The notes under the pieces are model-generated. The model searched no databases. It worked only from the letters and a program-made list of their open reading frames with translations, and had not been told where the DNA came from. From assembly GCA_002205965.3 (NCBI GenBank), contig NADL03000034.1, positions 372,001 through 436,000 on the forward strand: a DNA stretch of 64,000 nucleotides. The letters are read 5' to 3'. The translations under genes and the position numbers were made by a program. Positions 22,015 through 34,345 of this stretch are shown piece after piece. Within the stretch, counting starts at the first letter, position 1. Every line of letters begins with the position of its first letter. The stretch comes from Kappaphycus alvarezii (lineage: Eukaryota; Rhodophyta; Florideophyceae; Gigartinales; Solieriaceae).

Positions 22015-22935
22015 ATAGTGCAATTGGCACTCGTGCAGCACCACCGGCAGAGCTGATTTTGGTGATCTTTTTATGATTCAAGTTTTGTTCATGCCAACGA
22101 ACTGCTCCCAGAAGTTACTTTACTGTTCCATAATGTGCAACTTATCGATGGTAGACCACCATTGGTCTTGGTACCGTATACTCACCCGAGCGGGCCTGAG
22201 AGCGTGCAGGCCGGACCACTCGGCCCTCAGTTTAGATCTTGTATTATTGCTGGTGAATGGCGCTTATTTGGCCAAGCGTCGACTTAACTCATCTCTAACT
22301 TTGATATTTATTCCTTGGCTGGCACTGAAGTTACTTATCCCGTCGCCATAAATAGCCCTAGCCTAGCTTACTATTACTTATACCTACACATCCACCAGGG
22401 TCCCAGAATACACATTCACCCCGGTGTTGGCTCTGAAACAGATTTCCAACTTCCGCCTTTGCAGCACCGCTGCCAAAGGAGGCTTTGGCTGCAGCCACGT
22501 TTATCCTCCCGGATTACCCTTCTATTTTCCCTTCTCTTGTATTATACTCTATTTTCATTGCTCGTTTAGGACATTTACCTAGACCTGACGTTGCGGATTC
22601 CGGCGTCTATAGGCAAATGAAATATTCAAGGTTGTCGTTGGTGACAACACCCTTATTTCCAAAGGAGATACTCAGCACTTTTGACCCACTACTGTATGTT
22701 TTTTTGTCCAGTCTTGCACCCCTGGTGCGTCCTTGGTTCCTTTGACTCGATTCTTTTCAAGACTTTATCATTCCGCATATCACGGTCCTGCCTTACAACC
22801 TGGAGGAAAATTATCCTGTCTAGCCCTCCAACGAATCACAAACGCACCAACCCTCCCAGCCTCTCCTCGTCATCAGCGGACTGTGCTACTTCATCGCGGG
22901 GTGCTTAAAGGCAAAGAGTGACAGCGAACCCCCTG
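22015..22935 (+). mobile_element. Copia-type retroelement fragment, gag-side segment
   Basis: About 900 bases share an ordered series of words with 27356-28290 (inside the LTR copia element) and with 55052-55530. Open pieces read CRPDHSALSLDLVLLLVNGAYLAKRR and FQLPPLQHRCQRRLWL, broken by shifts. Because the matching copy lies inside a copia polyprotein, I treat this as a coding fragment of another copia copy rather than a separate repeat. Confidence 0.55.
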
Positions 22936-23554
22936 TGAGTCTTTCTGTGTGCAGCATGTAGTTTGACATTGGAGGATGGTCATTGCCACTGTTTGTACCG
23001 AAAGTTACGCAGACTTGGAAATGTTGGGTGGGCAAAATTTTTCGTTTTCTTGAACTTCTTTCTGATGTAAATAATGGTTAACATTCGGCTTTTTACAGTC
23101 TCAATACCTGTCATGCTGTCTTGAAAAGTACAGTTCGCTGCAATGCGGTTGTGGTGCCAACGAGCTGTTGGTTGAAGGGTGGTTTGAGATACGCAAAATT
23201 TCAGATTCAAGGTGAGCCAGGTTGTGATGTTTTGACTGCACTCTTGTGTTGGCGAGCTGAATTTGATTACCGCTAGAAGGGACAAAAGTGCAGCAATTTA
23301 CTACAACTGCACTATGGGATCTGCGAGAAGTGTGATAGTTATCAATCTTCGTAATGCAGGCGACCAAGCTAGTGTGGGCTGTGTAAGAAAACAAATTGTG
23401 AGATTTGATGCGCTTTTCTTTTAGGACCAGTGGATTAATGCCAACAGAGACGATGTGATCATTCGGAATAGTCGAAAATAAGAACAGTTCACCAAGCTGT
23501 TAGAGGACTGAACCCTTCTCAGGTACAATATATACTGTTCTGTAACTACATGCA

Positions 23555-24181
23555 GTGGGAATGATCTGCGTGTTGCCGAAGCAGTGTGCAGAAATTACTA
23601 TCATTGTGTTATTTATAGAAGATTGTTTAGCCGGCGTTTCTATAAAATTCCATACCTCGGACGATACTATTCGCACGAGAATCTGTCGGCGTATCAGTTG
23701 CTGTTTGTATTCCTCGGTGGCTATGGACATTTTTATAGCACACACTGCTTCATTTGACTGATTTTTTCTATCCAGTTAGTCCTTAACCCGTCTTTTTTGT
23801 GATTATATTTAAATAACTCGTGATAGGAGTTGGTCCTGTGCTTATCCTATGCAAGGTTGAATACATACATCCTGAGCAAATATTTCTTCGTGAGGCTGCA
23901 TTACTCATTTCAAACTCCTTTCTTCGCCCGTGAAGCTCCTTGTCCGAAATCAGAGTACCCTAAGCCACAGGATATCTATGAGTGTGGTTTTTTCTACTCT
24001 CATTATGGAAGTTAGCGCATTTCTCACCGCAATATTCAGGTCGCTTTGCGACGTAATGGTCTCGTTCAGGCATTTCGGCGGCATTTCATTGAATCTAGCC
24101 TGCAATATCAACGCCAGACAAGACCGGACATCAGGGTTACATGAGCCACAGGTGGCACTGACTACTTCGACAATACATTAG
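23555..24181 (+). mobile_element. RT element (family A) fragment, Cys knuckle and nuclease start
   Basis: RICRRISCCLYSSVAMDI near 23690 resembles RLYQRVSCTLWSSVAIKI at 45090 and a block at 55600 on the other strand. FFVRLHYSFQTPFFAREAPCP near 23900 matches VWLHYNCQVPFFAPNTPCP of the reverse copy at 40900. RPDIRVT followed by GGTDYFD (24120-24170) matches the PD...D block at 120-165. All blocks are in the expected order. Stops and shifts abound. Confidence 0.55.
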
Positions 24182-24984
24182 TCTATTAACTCTACCCCTC
24201 TATGATTTTCCGGGCTACAACCGTCATATCTTTCAAAGATTGAAAATACCCATATCCCACCCTTTAACCCTCTCATTCCGGAGTCCTGATTTTCAATCTA
24301 ATCATCAGTCTCAAAGAAGCTAGGATATAGACGCATCTGAAATAGAAGGCTTCCGTTCAGATTTGCCTGCGAGAAACAGGCCAGTTCTAGCCAGTTCTAC
24401 CTACCTCTACACATTAGGCAAGTGGTATCCGGAGGCGTGTTTTTCCATCATAAAAATCTCAATAACCGTTCCCAGTTGCACAATAGAAAGGGTTAAATTG
24501 TTTTGAGACATTTTGCTGCAGCGACTCTTCGTTGTCAGTAACCTTCTACGTGGCTTAACAGCTATTTTGATTCTCATCAATATTCTAGTATAACTCAAAT
24601 CTGTCTAAATCTGTTTTTAATGCTGCTTTCAGGTACTACTCCTCGCTTCCAACACCTTCTGCTCCATGACCAACTGCACCAAGACTATATAAATCTACTG
24701 TGATCAACTCACGCACTACTTGCATGGGCAAAAAGCAGACGCCAGGTTGAAATTTTCACGTCTTATTTCGCAATGGCCGCTCTTAAACCGGTCAAGGTGA
24801 CCTTTTTGAATTCATAACATGGCCCAGGGTCAGGCATCAGGTACTGGTTGAACGAACTTCATTTCCCTTACATTCGGTAATCTACTTGATACCTAAAACA
24901 CATGTGCTCGATTTTTGACTACCGTAACATATCTGATAACGACGAAAGCGTCAAAGTACAGAATGTATCAAAGGCTTGTCAAAT

Positions 24985-25275
24985 ATGAAGATCTCAATTG
25001 AGCCAAGTGCCAATATTCGCTTTTGGAGGATAGAAACCCGACGGATTCGCGGTGTTGACAGACGTGACCGAATATGTTTCCGAGCAATCCAGGGAGATCC
25101 TCGGGCGGGTTCAATCCCTGCTCAGGAGAAGACAAGCTGCGTCGACTGTTTTGTTGAAACGCGGCATTTCTTACGGCTCGTCTTACACCAGATTCATGAG
25201 ATATTCTCGCCTCACACTGTCTCCTTTGAAGAAACTCCAATACACATGCCTTGCCCCCCACGTCCCGGTGAGTAG
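24985..25275 (+). mobile_element. RT element (family A) 3' fragment
   Basis: One frame reads VPIFAFGG, a stop, then KPDGFAVLTDVTEYV and LGRVQSLLRRRQAASTVLL. This aligns with VPISTLGGWHPDAFVVLTDV and VGRMRSVLLQRHAAATV of the reverse copy at 40327-40605. A stop replaces the Trp. It probably continues the fragment ending at 24181, separated by about 800 bases of unrelated sequence. Confidence 0.6.
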
Positions 25276-25609
25276 CCGTCTTACATCTCTAATCAACGCA
25301 CCCTAAATTACCCCCTTCTAGTATAATTTAGATCTTATTAGCTATCAATAGCAGTGAATTTATCATTTTCCTGGCAGTTACTCTTCTGGCTCTGAAACAC
25401 TATTGCCGGAAAATGACATATTTTGAAGCTTGAGTGTATTTAAGAAGTCCTGTAGAGCGAATGCGAATTTCTTTGCAAAGAAAAATAAATGTATATCTGC
25501 CATACTGAGTTCGAGGACGTCAACGTTATCTGGATGGTCAGTGACCGAGTTGATTATTAATCCGGAATTCTTACAGTATATTGCAAGAAAATTTCAGAAC
25601 GTTACAGTT

Positions 25610-25925
25610 GTGAGACACGATTCAGCAGCATACCTGACGGAATATTTCATTAGTCAAGGCACAAGCCAGGAAGTGATTTTTATTCGGTAAGATTAATATG
25701 CCCACGCCAACGAGCTTGAAAGCCAGTTACAAGATTCCCATACGACCGGACATAAGAGAAGAGATATAAGGACCCAGTCAAGGACCGAGTAAACAGACGG
25801 CGAGGCGAGCGAGGCAGCAAGCAGAGCCCAGTGACTGTGCTTATCGTTGTTCCTTCGGGTTCAACCTTCTCCAATGCAGCGCAATGACAACTTTCGAATG
25901 TCTGAACAGTTTGCAGTCATTTACT
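25610..25925 (+). repeat. 5' LTR of the copia element
   Basis: Starts TGTGAGACACGATTCAGCAG and shares ordered blocks with 30886-31283: the first 70 bases, then GATATAAG followed by ACC.AGTCA (probable TATA region), GGCGAGGCGAG, and GTCTGA.CAGTTTG.AGTCATTTA near the end. The copies are diverged and differ in length, so the insertion is old. Confidence 0.7.
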
Positions 25926-28739
25926 TTAAATATTTATTTACTGATAAGGGTCTCTATCTGGGGTGCTTAGTAACAATTCCAACAGTGCTCCGAAATTTGT
26001 GACGAACGTACCGTCCAAAGTTTGCTATCGCATTCTTTACGAAGATTGATTGGAATGTTCTTGCGTTCTGATCGAGTCCATAAAAGGCGGGAGTCAATCT
26101 ACAGTAGGGCAGGTCATATTATATATGTAAATATCCTGTGATGAAAAAGCACAGGATATTGTTCAGAAAACCGAAATTATTGCAGTCTTGTTTCATGTGT
26201 CTTGATGGCAGCTTAGGGGATCTTTGAAACGAATTATTGATCGATTTTATTCTGGATACCTTTACCAAAGACAGCCCCACTGAATCGATCAAAGGAAAGG
26301 TAGATATGCTGACTGCTATTCAAAAAGAGCGAAAACCCGAAGAGTCAGTCTGTTGCTTTGGAAGCAGGCTCATTGGAGCAGTTGCACGTTACGCCACCCG
26401 TATTGCAATATTAGTGACGTAGCAAGCGGACTATTTCCACTCGTCATTTATAGTAAATTCAACTTCAAACCGGACATAATGAATGTAATTGTCCTTCACA
26501 TCACATCTTACTCTTTCTCTATCGCTAAGGAACGCATTTCCAAGCTCAAACTTCTAGAAGCAGAGCTTAAGTATCTCTCCAATCTATCGTAAGATGATAA
26601 ATTCGATAAACACCTGAAGACAAAAATTGAGGATGACATGAGAAACATCCAAGACCAGCATACCTCTCAGACCCCAATTTTAACAATGTAAATAGCCTCC
26701 AAATATTTCCCTCATGTGGAAAGTGCTCAGCAAAGCAATTGAATGACTAGCTTTCAAAAGACACAATTTGCGATGTTTGGAAAACGCAGCACAAACCTAA
26801 ACCCCGGAAGAGCTGGTTCCATTAGAAACTTAAAGAAGAAAGCACACGCTGTGCCTGTGGAGATCTGTAACAATGGCTTAAGAATCGCGAGGAATTCCGT
26901 GAGCGGATTAATTCGATGAAGGCTGCTATAGTGAGCTGTAACAAACAGTCACGTATTCCAGACAGTGAACCTCTAAGAATATATCAAGATCAGCATAAAA
27001 ACACAGTAAAGTTGCTTTTTCAGCAATTAAATAGACAGAACTCCATGTAGATTTTAATCCTATCTTGTCGAAGGAGCTCCCTACTTCAACGGGTTGCTTC
27101 GGGTAATCTGTAGCTATTTCAGATGCCTTGGGCGTAGCGCTGAAGTTTGACTCACCTCGAGACCGATAACCTCACGGATGAGGTCAAACAGATGCCCCGC
27201 GCGAAATCAACTGTATGTTCCTGAATGTTAGTAGTCAACGATATCAACAGACACCCTTTTGCAATTTCCTTCGACTTGGTACATAGATTGCCACAATTTC
27301 TGATTAGTTTGGACATCAAGGGCTACCCTGACACTGGTAACAGCATCTTTAATGCAGTCAAATTTGCACTAATCATGAACTGACACCGGCAGAGATGATT
27401 TTGGCGATCTTCTTTTATCTTATTCTCTGTACGGGCCAAACCAATGCCGTCCGCAATTACTACAATGTCCAGTAAGGGCATTTATGTAGACTGCCGACAA
27501 TCATAGCTCTTGGTACTGCATATTCACCCAAATTGGCCCTAGGGCGTGTATCGCGGACCATTCGGCCCATAACTTGGACTTGATATTTCCGCAGGTGAAA
27601 GGCACTTATTGGGCCAAATGTCGAATTTACTCATTTCTAAGCTGGACCTCCCGTACTTGGCTGATATTTACTTTATTTCCCCCGCAATCGCATGTAACCA
27701 TAACCTATACAACTAGTATTTATACCTAACTGGCCACTAGTGTCTTATAATAAACAGCTACCCCGTGTTGGCTCTGATATTGACTTCCAACTTCCCCCTT
27801 TGCAGCAACTTTGCCAACGGCAACTTTGGATATAGTCACGTTTATCCGCCCGGGTTTGCCTTCTATTTCCCCCTCTTTACCCCATATTTTACCTTTCCTT
27901 TCATTGGACGCCTGTGATATTAACTCGAACTTGGCGCTCCGGACTGCAGCGTCTAGTTACAAATAGTAACTTCAAGTTTTTCGTTAGTGACAACATCGAT
28001 TATCTGCAAAGGAGATACTCGACACTGTTGACCCACTACTGCACCTTTTTTGCCCAATATTGCAACCCTGATGTCCATAGTTTTTTGGACTCGATCCTTT
28101 TCAAGGTTCTACCATTCCGCGGATCCCGGTCCGGCCCTACAACCCGGAGGGCTCGTATAACGTCCGGCCGTCCAAGAAATCAGCCCCGCTCTACCACCCC
28201 AACTTCCCCTCGCCGGAAGCGAGCTGTGCTACTGCATCTCATGATTCTTAAAGAGAAAGTGAGACAGCGAACACTCTGTGATTCTTGGTGTTTTTGTGTT
28301 GGTTTTCTCGTTATAAGACGATAATCCGTACCAAAACGGTAACAACTGCGCGCCACGCATTGTACTACAATAAATCCGACGTTTTTGCTCAAAAGAACCA
28401 TGGAAAACGCGACAAGACCTTTTTATACGTACATTGGAACCGACGCAGATAGAAGCAAAAGAATTAGACTGGATGTATTTCCACACCGGCTGTCCACTAT
28501 GCGCAGTCTCTTTGGTAATCATGTCTGGAAAATGTACAAGAACGCACTGAAAAATAAACCGCTTCGCTTCCCAAATGCTACATCAACGGAGATGAATGCA
28601 ATGCTTAACGATGCCAATACGATGACAGACACATTAGCGAGTAGCTGTGATTAGATACACACTACAGGTGATTTATGTGCTTCACCAAGTATTCCAGGAC
28701 GTCGGAAGAATGTTTATGCAAGTCACCTGAAAAAATCAT

Positions 28740-29500
28740 TCAATTTATGGGTCCAAGCTGATTTTCTGGTCGTGTAATTGAAAGAGAAAATTTCGAAGGT
28801 CTAGTTTTAATCGATGCCGGAACGAACAATTGTGAGGGCACCATTGTTTCGAAGAATGACGCGAATGAAATTTCAAACAGGCTGGAGCTGGATTGGGTCC
28901 ATAGCCATGGTGCTCCGCAAGATTTTAGCGCTGATCCTGATCTTACTAGACCTGTCTTGACTAAGATTCAATAAGATCATGTCGTTATTATCAAAGAAAG
29001 AACAGCACAACCATCCTCTAGAAATTGAACAGTGGAGTGCAACATTGGACTACTCAACTCCATACTCTCGCACATTGCAAAAAAAACTCCGAGGCTTCAT
29101 CAGAAACTATTGTTTCACGAGCTTCATTCTTGATGAGCTTATTTCACGGAAACTCGATTATGAGCGCCTTCCAGCTCGCAAGAGGCTACCCTCTACCGTT
29201 ACTTGGAATACCATCATCTAGTGTGTATGACGATCTGCTTTGGGCACACAAGCTAACTACGCCGACAGGAGAGCTGTAAAATGTAATCAAAGCGCATGAC
29301 AACCACTTGGTCCCTCCGCAGTTGCTCACGCCAGGCAGACTAACTTTTGTATACTACAAAACTTCCAAAAAATGTTCCCGTGCAGTGGGTCAAGTCAAAG
29401 GTTGTGGATGCGACGCCGTTTTATGTCCGTTGTCCGAAGTCAGACGGGGATACCTTATGAGAGTCGCCCACCAACATTTTCGACCGGTACCAGAAATATA
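28740..29500 (+). pseudogene. Retrotransposon integrase, degenerate
   Basis: VLIDAGTNNCEGTIVSKNDA (first catalytic Asp), WVHSHGAPQDFSADPDLTRP (second), and after shifts a VECN segment (candidate Glu). MSLFHGNSIMSAFQLARGY and LLGIPSSSVYDDLLWAHK follow in another frame. A C-terminal piece with LTFVYYKTSKK and MRVAHQHFRPVPE closes it. Part of the copia polyprotein. Confidence 0.65.
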
Positions 29501-29829
29501 AATTGGTAAGAAAACTTCAGAAAAGTGCCTTGGAAATCGTGAGAGCTGATGATACACCTGAATCTGCACATTACGACAACTATAATGAGAAAAAATGCAG
29601 AACGCCGCCCAACTAAGCGGGCTAAGTACATACGACCTATAAAGGAATGGAAAGTAGAGAAACAGATTCTTTCGAAGATTTTTAAGCTCCCAAACGGAAT
29701 CAGAGAGGCCTCAGGCAATGGACTACCATCATCTAATACTCGCTATTATTTGAGGCTGGCTTCACACGTGCGTGCGTTGTGAGCCAACTGACCATTCACC
29801 GCATAGCGAATGGTGCACTAGATCTTCTA

Positions 29830-30854
29830 CTTGCAAATATCACTGACTGTTTTCATGTATGACGTCCCGAGGAATTTGTCGGAAGTTCTCTGATAACGTT
29901 ACCAACAAGTTCGAGATCAGCAAGACTATCATTGATGACGAGATCAATTTTAATGAGTAAACCATCAGACAAGATGAGAACTTTTCCACACAGCTTTCCA
30001 AGGAGTACTACCTAAGTGATATAAAGCAGATGAAATTATCTTAGGATATGAAGGCAATGAAGGGTGAAAAGGCACGACAGCAAGAGATAAGTATGTATCG
30101 CAAGTTTGTGCGCAAGTTTGTGAGCGAGCTAATCTAGCTTGTCTGCGAAGCATTGCCACAAGCTGCATACTTCTGTTCGTTACTACATTAGAGACCACTG
30201 AAAGTAACCGTGTCGATGATGACGGAAACGAGCGAGATACTGGAACAAGTTGGAATTATGAGACCCTTCATAACATTCAAACGACTGGAAGTTACACTTG
30301 CCTTTTCAGAGGTTTTATCGTTTTCAGACGCGTCGTTTAATTTCTCCCCTATCCAGAAATACGGCCAAACTGGGTTCGCTAGTGGAATCGGATATCGAAT
30401 TCTACAAGGCGACGCGACAACATACCACATGGTAGACTGGGCAAGTATGAAGCAGAAAAAATTGTCTTACTCTTCCTATGGAGCAGAGATATTAGCATGT
30501 ACGGAGGTGGGAGACGGGGGAAGCAGCATAAAGTCTACAATGGAGTCTATATGTGTCGAAGACATATTTCTACACATCTTAAATGTGGATTCAGATGGAC
30601 TTCTTGATGCAATAAGTAAACTACGTGAAAGAAAAGAGCACAGTCTTAGAAAAACGGTACAACGCTTACGGGATTCATTTGAAGCGCAATACTTGGACAC
30701 GCCTCGTTGGATAGAAGAAGAGGAAAATATCACAGATGCGCTAGCTAAGAACAACTCAGCCTCGCACCATTTTTTGAAACCTTACGCCGTAACTAGAACG
30801 CTCTTCTCGCCAGAACATAGAGCTTACTGCTTGCAAATTAAGACTTGGACTTAG
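29830..30854 (+). pseudogene. Copia RT end and RNase H, partly open
   Basis: The RT tail is readable near 29900-30180 (KFEISKTIIDDEINF, YRKFVRKFVSEL). The RNase H is open from 30210 to 30854, 214 residues: VLSFSDASFNFSP (first Asp), YGQTGFASGIGYR, DWASMKQKKLSYSSYGAEIL (Glu), NVDSDGLLDAISKLRERKEH (Asp) and RWIEEEENITDALAKNN (last Asp). All four expected acidic positions are present, so this is the best-preserved piece of the element. It lies 30 bases before the 3' LTR, as expected. Confidence 0.75.
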
Positions 30855-30885
30855 TGTCGGTAAAGAAATTAACACAACCGGAGTG

Positions 30886-31283
30886 TGTGAGACACGATGC
30901 AGCCGCGTTACAGACGGACTGGTTGCATTAGTCAAAGCACAGCCCAGGGAAAACTTGTGAGTAAATGTTATTCGGTAACATGGATATGGCCATGTGAGCA
31001 ATCTTTAGAGCCAATTAAAATTAGAGCGGGCTAGAGTGCTAATTGTAAGATTTCCGTGCAAAGTAGTGTTAAAGAAAGTCAGCTAATAAATGCCAATGCG
31101 AATGGTCAGAACAGAAAAGATATAAGAACCTAGTCACGGGTCGAGAAAACAAAAGGCGAGGCGAGTAAGACAGCGGGCAGAGCCTAAAATCCGTCCTGGT
31201 CATTTTCACTTCGTTTTCACTCTTCTTAGGTACAGCCCTACGTCAAGGTTCGGTTGTCTGACCAGTTTGGAAGTCATTTAACA
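30886..31283 (+). repeat. 3' LTR of the copia element
   Basis: TGTGAGACACGATGCAGCCG start, GATATAAGAACCTAGTCACG in the middle, end near GTCATTTAACA. Aligns in order with 25610-25925. Confidence 0.7.
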
Positions 31284-32770
31284 ATAGTACAGTAAATTTG
31301 ATGGTCTTTTCGTGACTCAGGCTGATGCTTCTTTACTCTATTCTATTCAGCTGTTCAAGGCCCTGCTTTTGTACTGTTTTTGCCTTCCTTAGGACATTCT
31401 CACTTAATTTTTTTAACTTCAGCGATTTTTTCACGTTTTTGTTGCTTTTTCTTAGTCCTCTTGACAGTCCTGGGGGAAAACTGTGGAGAAAAATCGCATT
31501 GAAAGTTGTGGTCTACGTGAAGCTGTGGTGGTTGGGCTGAATGTTGTTGACTGATAGGGGGGGATTTAATGTGGAGTTGGGCGCGATGTTACGCGATCTT
31601 AGTGCGCCCTAGTTCCTTTCTCAACACGTATGCTATATTTTTTGGAATGCACGCAGTACAAGGTGATTTTTTTGTTATGCACATGGTGTATGAGATGATA
31701 TTGCGCGATGTAGATGAGTTTCCCTCTCATCCTTGGAATCGTAACTTGGGAAATTTGGGGTACGGCGCTTTTGTTAATGAATATTTCTGACGGCTGCGGG
31801 TTGGGTTTGTTGCAGTCGCTAAGGAGATGTCTGGTCCATTTTTTTGTCGGACAGCGTCTTTTGGGTGATTCACCCTGACTCGCAGGTTGGCTTGGATGCG
31901 GTGCGTTGTTTGGAGTTGCTACAGGTAATTTGAGATCTACATGCAGTGTGCACTATTACAGAGCTTTATTTGCAATCTGAGCTGTTTACATAGTTTGATT
32001 CTTTGTACAAAGTAACGGGTTGTGTTCATGTTGGCATGCACAGGTGTCGGCGGTAGGTGATTACATGATGACGTACTATATGAGACACCGTAGTATCTTG
32101 AGGTGTTGGGAGGTCGGCTTATGCATTTGTTCTGCAAGCCTATTGACGCCAGAGAGAATTCGGGGCGAAAGCTGTCAGTAAGGTTACGAAGGTTAGCGAA
32201 TATTATTATTTTATTATTTCGCATTGGCGTACTTTTGTGGTGTCAGGTCTGATCCGTTCTAACTTTTGTTCTCTGAGAATCGTGTATGGTATGTATTTCT
32301 ATGCGTCATTCTCTTATTTTGAAGGATTGATTGCCGCAATTTTCACAAAGGGAATAGTCGTTCTTACAGATTACCGCAAAAAGATGCCAAAAACCATTGC
32401 CCAAGTCCCATGAAAACCACATTGCAGCGCTTGCTTCTCATTGGCTGCTCTAATAGGTCGTCATAAGCCCGCGAAGCTGGTAGTTCTCAAAAAAGCACTT
32501 CAAAACAAGCCACTGACTAAAAATAAACAACCCCACCCCCCCTTATTCCGCGCCTTAATCATAATCCGCACAATGAAACCACCAAACCCCACCACCCAAA
32601 AAAAACACTCATCTCACCCGCATTCAAACGTATCTTAATGAGCACGTAGGAACTTTAGTCTGGTTTCCATGATATTTTGGCGACGCGTTTGGGATATCTT
32701 TCGCGAATATCTGTCATTAGAGCTTTTTCCTCTGTAAATATTACGACCGACCCCAGATGGCGGCATCATA
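31284..32770. other. Gene-free spacer
   Basis: T-rich segment (31330-31460) and unremarkable unique DNA. Short frames at 31325, 31569 and 32441 carry no motif I recognise. Confidence 0.4.
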
Positions 32771-34345
32771 TGCATCAAAGTGGACGTGATCGATGCAAAC
32801 ATTCCGATACTGATCGAACTAAAGATACTCGACTCTCATAATATGATTGTCGATAACGTCGAAAACGTACTTGTATCGAAGTCAGCAATATGGGAAATTC
32901 CAATTGGACGAAAGAGAAGAAACCTGTACTTCGCATGTAATTATAGCGAGATGCTGTTGAAAAGGACTCAGCTGAAGCGTCTTCACCTTCACTTCTGCCA
33001 TCCTTTGGCAAGGAAATTATTTAATCTGATATAAAGAGCACAGCCAGAGCAGGTAACGTCTGAGACTCGTAAATTAATTGATGAGATAAGCGAGTCCTGC
33101 AAAACATGCCAGCGCTTTTATCCAAGGCTTAGAACGTTCCAAGTTACTATAACAAGCGGAATATTTTTTAATCAGGAGATTTCCTTGGGTATAGTGTATC
33201 TCGTAATTTACCTGTACTGCATGTAGTCGACACACAAACGCACTTTTCGAACGCAATTTACCTGCACAGTCTGTCATCACAGGCAGTATAGAACGCCCTC
33301 CTTGATTTCTGGTCAACGACATACACAGGCCACCCTGATCAGATGTGCATTGACCAGGTAAATCAATTCGTATCGAGGTCACGGAAGGAACTTATGAAGG
33401 AAAGCGGAATTAAGCATTCCTTATTAGGGGTTGAGAGCCACAACTCTATTGGACCAGAGTAACGACATCATGGCCCTCTGCCCCGAATAACCCCGAAGAT
33501 AAGATATTCAGAGCCATCAGTTGAGCCTGAACTCGGCCTCAGGCTTAGTATCAAAGCGATGAATGATACAATGAACTCTGACGGATTAATTCCGTCTCTT
33601 CTTGTCTTCGGTACTATGCCAAGATTCCCCGCTATTAATAGCCGACTCCCAAACCAGGCTGATCGAATGAGAGTACTATAGATGACTCGGGCGGAAATGG
33701 AAACGATAACATCTGAATTAAGAGTCCAGACCGCATTGAACTCCCAGATACCAAATTCCTCCAAACATGATTTAAGAGAGTGACAGAAAGTACTTTTGTA
33801 TCGCGAGAAAGCTGTAATATACAAGTGGAAGGGTCCATAAGAGATCACTCGTATTTAAGGTGAGCAAATATTCATCGATCGTAATGGATCAGAGTTTCAA
33901 CACTATAGGGCACTGTTAAAGCCACACTTTCATGATACATCTGGGGACTCAACTGAAACCCACGTTACCGAACTAGTCCATCCCAAGGATCCCAGGTGCT
34001 ACTCTAGAGCGTTAAGGGAAGCCAAATATAAAGAGCAAAAGGGCCTAATTAATAAGGGCAATTGGAAGAAAGTATTGAATAAGGATGTAACCGCCGACTC
34101 CAACATATTAACTGAAAGACTCTTTCTTTTTATGAAGAATTTGGGTATCGAGAATGAATACCCGAAAGGTAGGTTTGTGGTCCAGGGATACAAGGACAAA
34201 GAAAAGAAGTTTTTAGTCCACGATGCCACAATTATGACGCAAAGCTAAACGAAAACTCTAGTAGCTGTAGAAGCGATACTTGGATTCAACATGTGGAAAC
34301 AAGACATCAAAAAAGCTTACTTGTATTCCAACGGAAATCTTTTGA
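32770..34345 (+). mobile_element. Copia-type fragment: protease end, integrase, RT start
   Basis: The first frame reads KVDVIDANIPILIELKILD and NVENVLVSKSAIWEIPIGR, then LKRLHLHFCHPLARKLFNLI with ESCKTCQRF, the His/Cys zinc site that precedes copia integrases. An integrase in pieces follows to about 33890. The RT start is better preserved: ALREAKYKEQKGLINKGNWK, NEYPKGRFVVQGYKDKEKKF, LVHDATIMTQS, FNMWKQDIKKAYLYSNGNL. The match stops near 34345, in a 14-base foldback palindrome (34325-34364), before the catalytic Asp pair. Confidence 0.7.

Larger units (their letters stand above)
25610..31283 (+). mobile_element. Decayed LTR retrotransposon, Ty1/copia type
   Basis: Both LTRs are recognisable (25610-25925 and 30886-31283) and enclose the copia order gag, protease, integrase, RT, RNase H. 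Gag: FTKDSPTESIKGKVDMLTAI near 26260, LLEAELKYLSNL near 26550, a zinc-knuckle remnant near 26850. Protease-like: RLDVFPHR and NHVWKMYKNALKNKPLRFP near 28460-28570. Integrase and RNase H are listed separately. The RT core with its catalytic Asp pair is missing between about 29500 and 29830. Many stops and shifts; inactive. Confidence 0.75.

Noticed and set aside
25105-25125. GGGTTCAATCCCTGCTC as a tRNA B box
   Set aside because: No cloverleaf or A box fits around it, and the segment is coding remnant of the RT family (LGRVQSLLRR).
22015-28290. The 900-base repeats at 22015 and 27356 as a pair of LTRs or solo LTRs
   Set aside because: Their internal frames read as coding (NAVKFALIMN, PPLQHRCQRRLW) and the second copy lies in the expected place inside a copia polyprotein with its own different LTRs.
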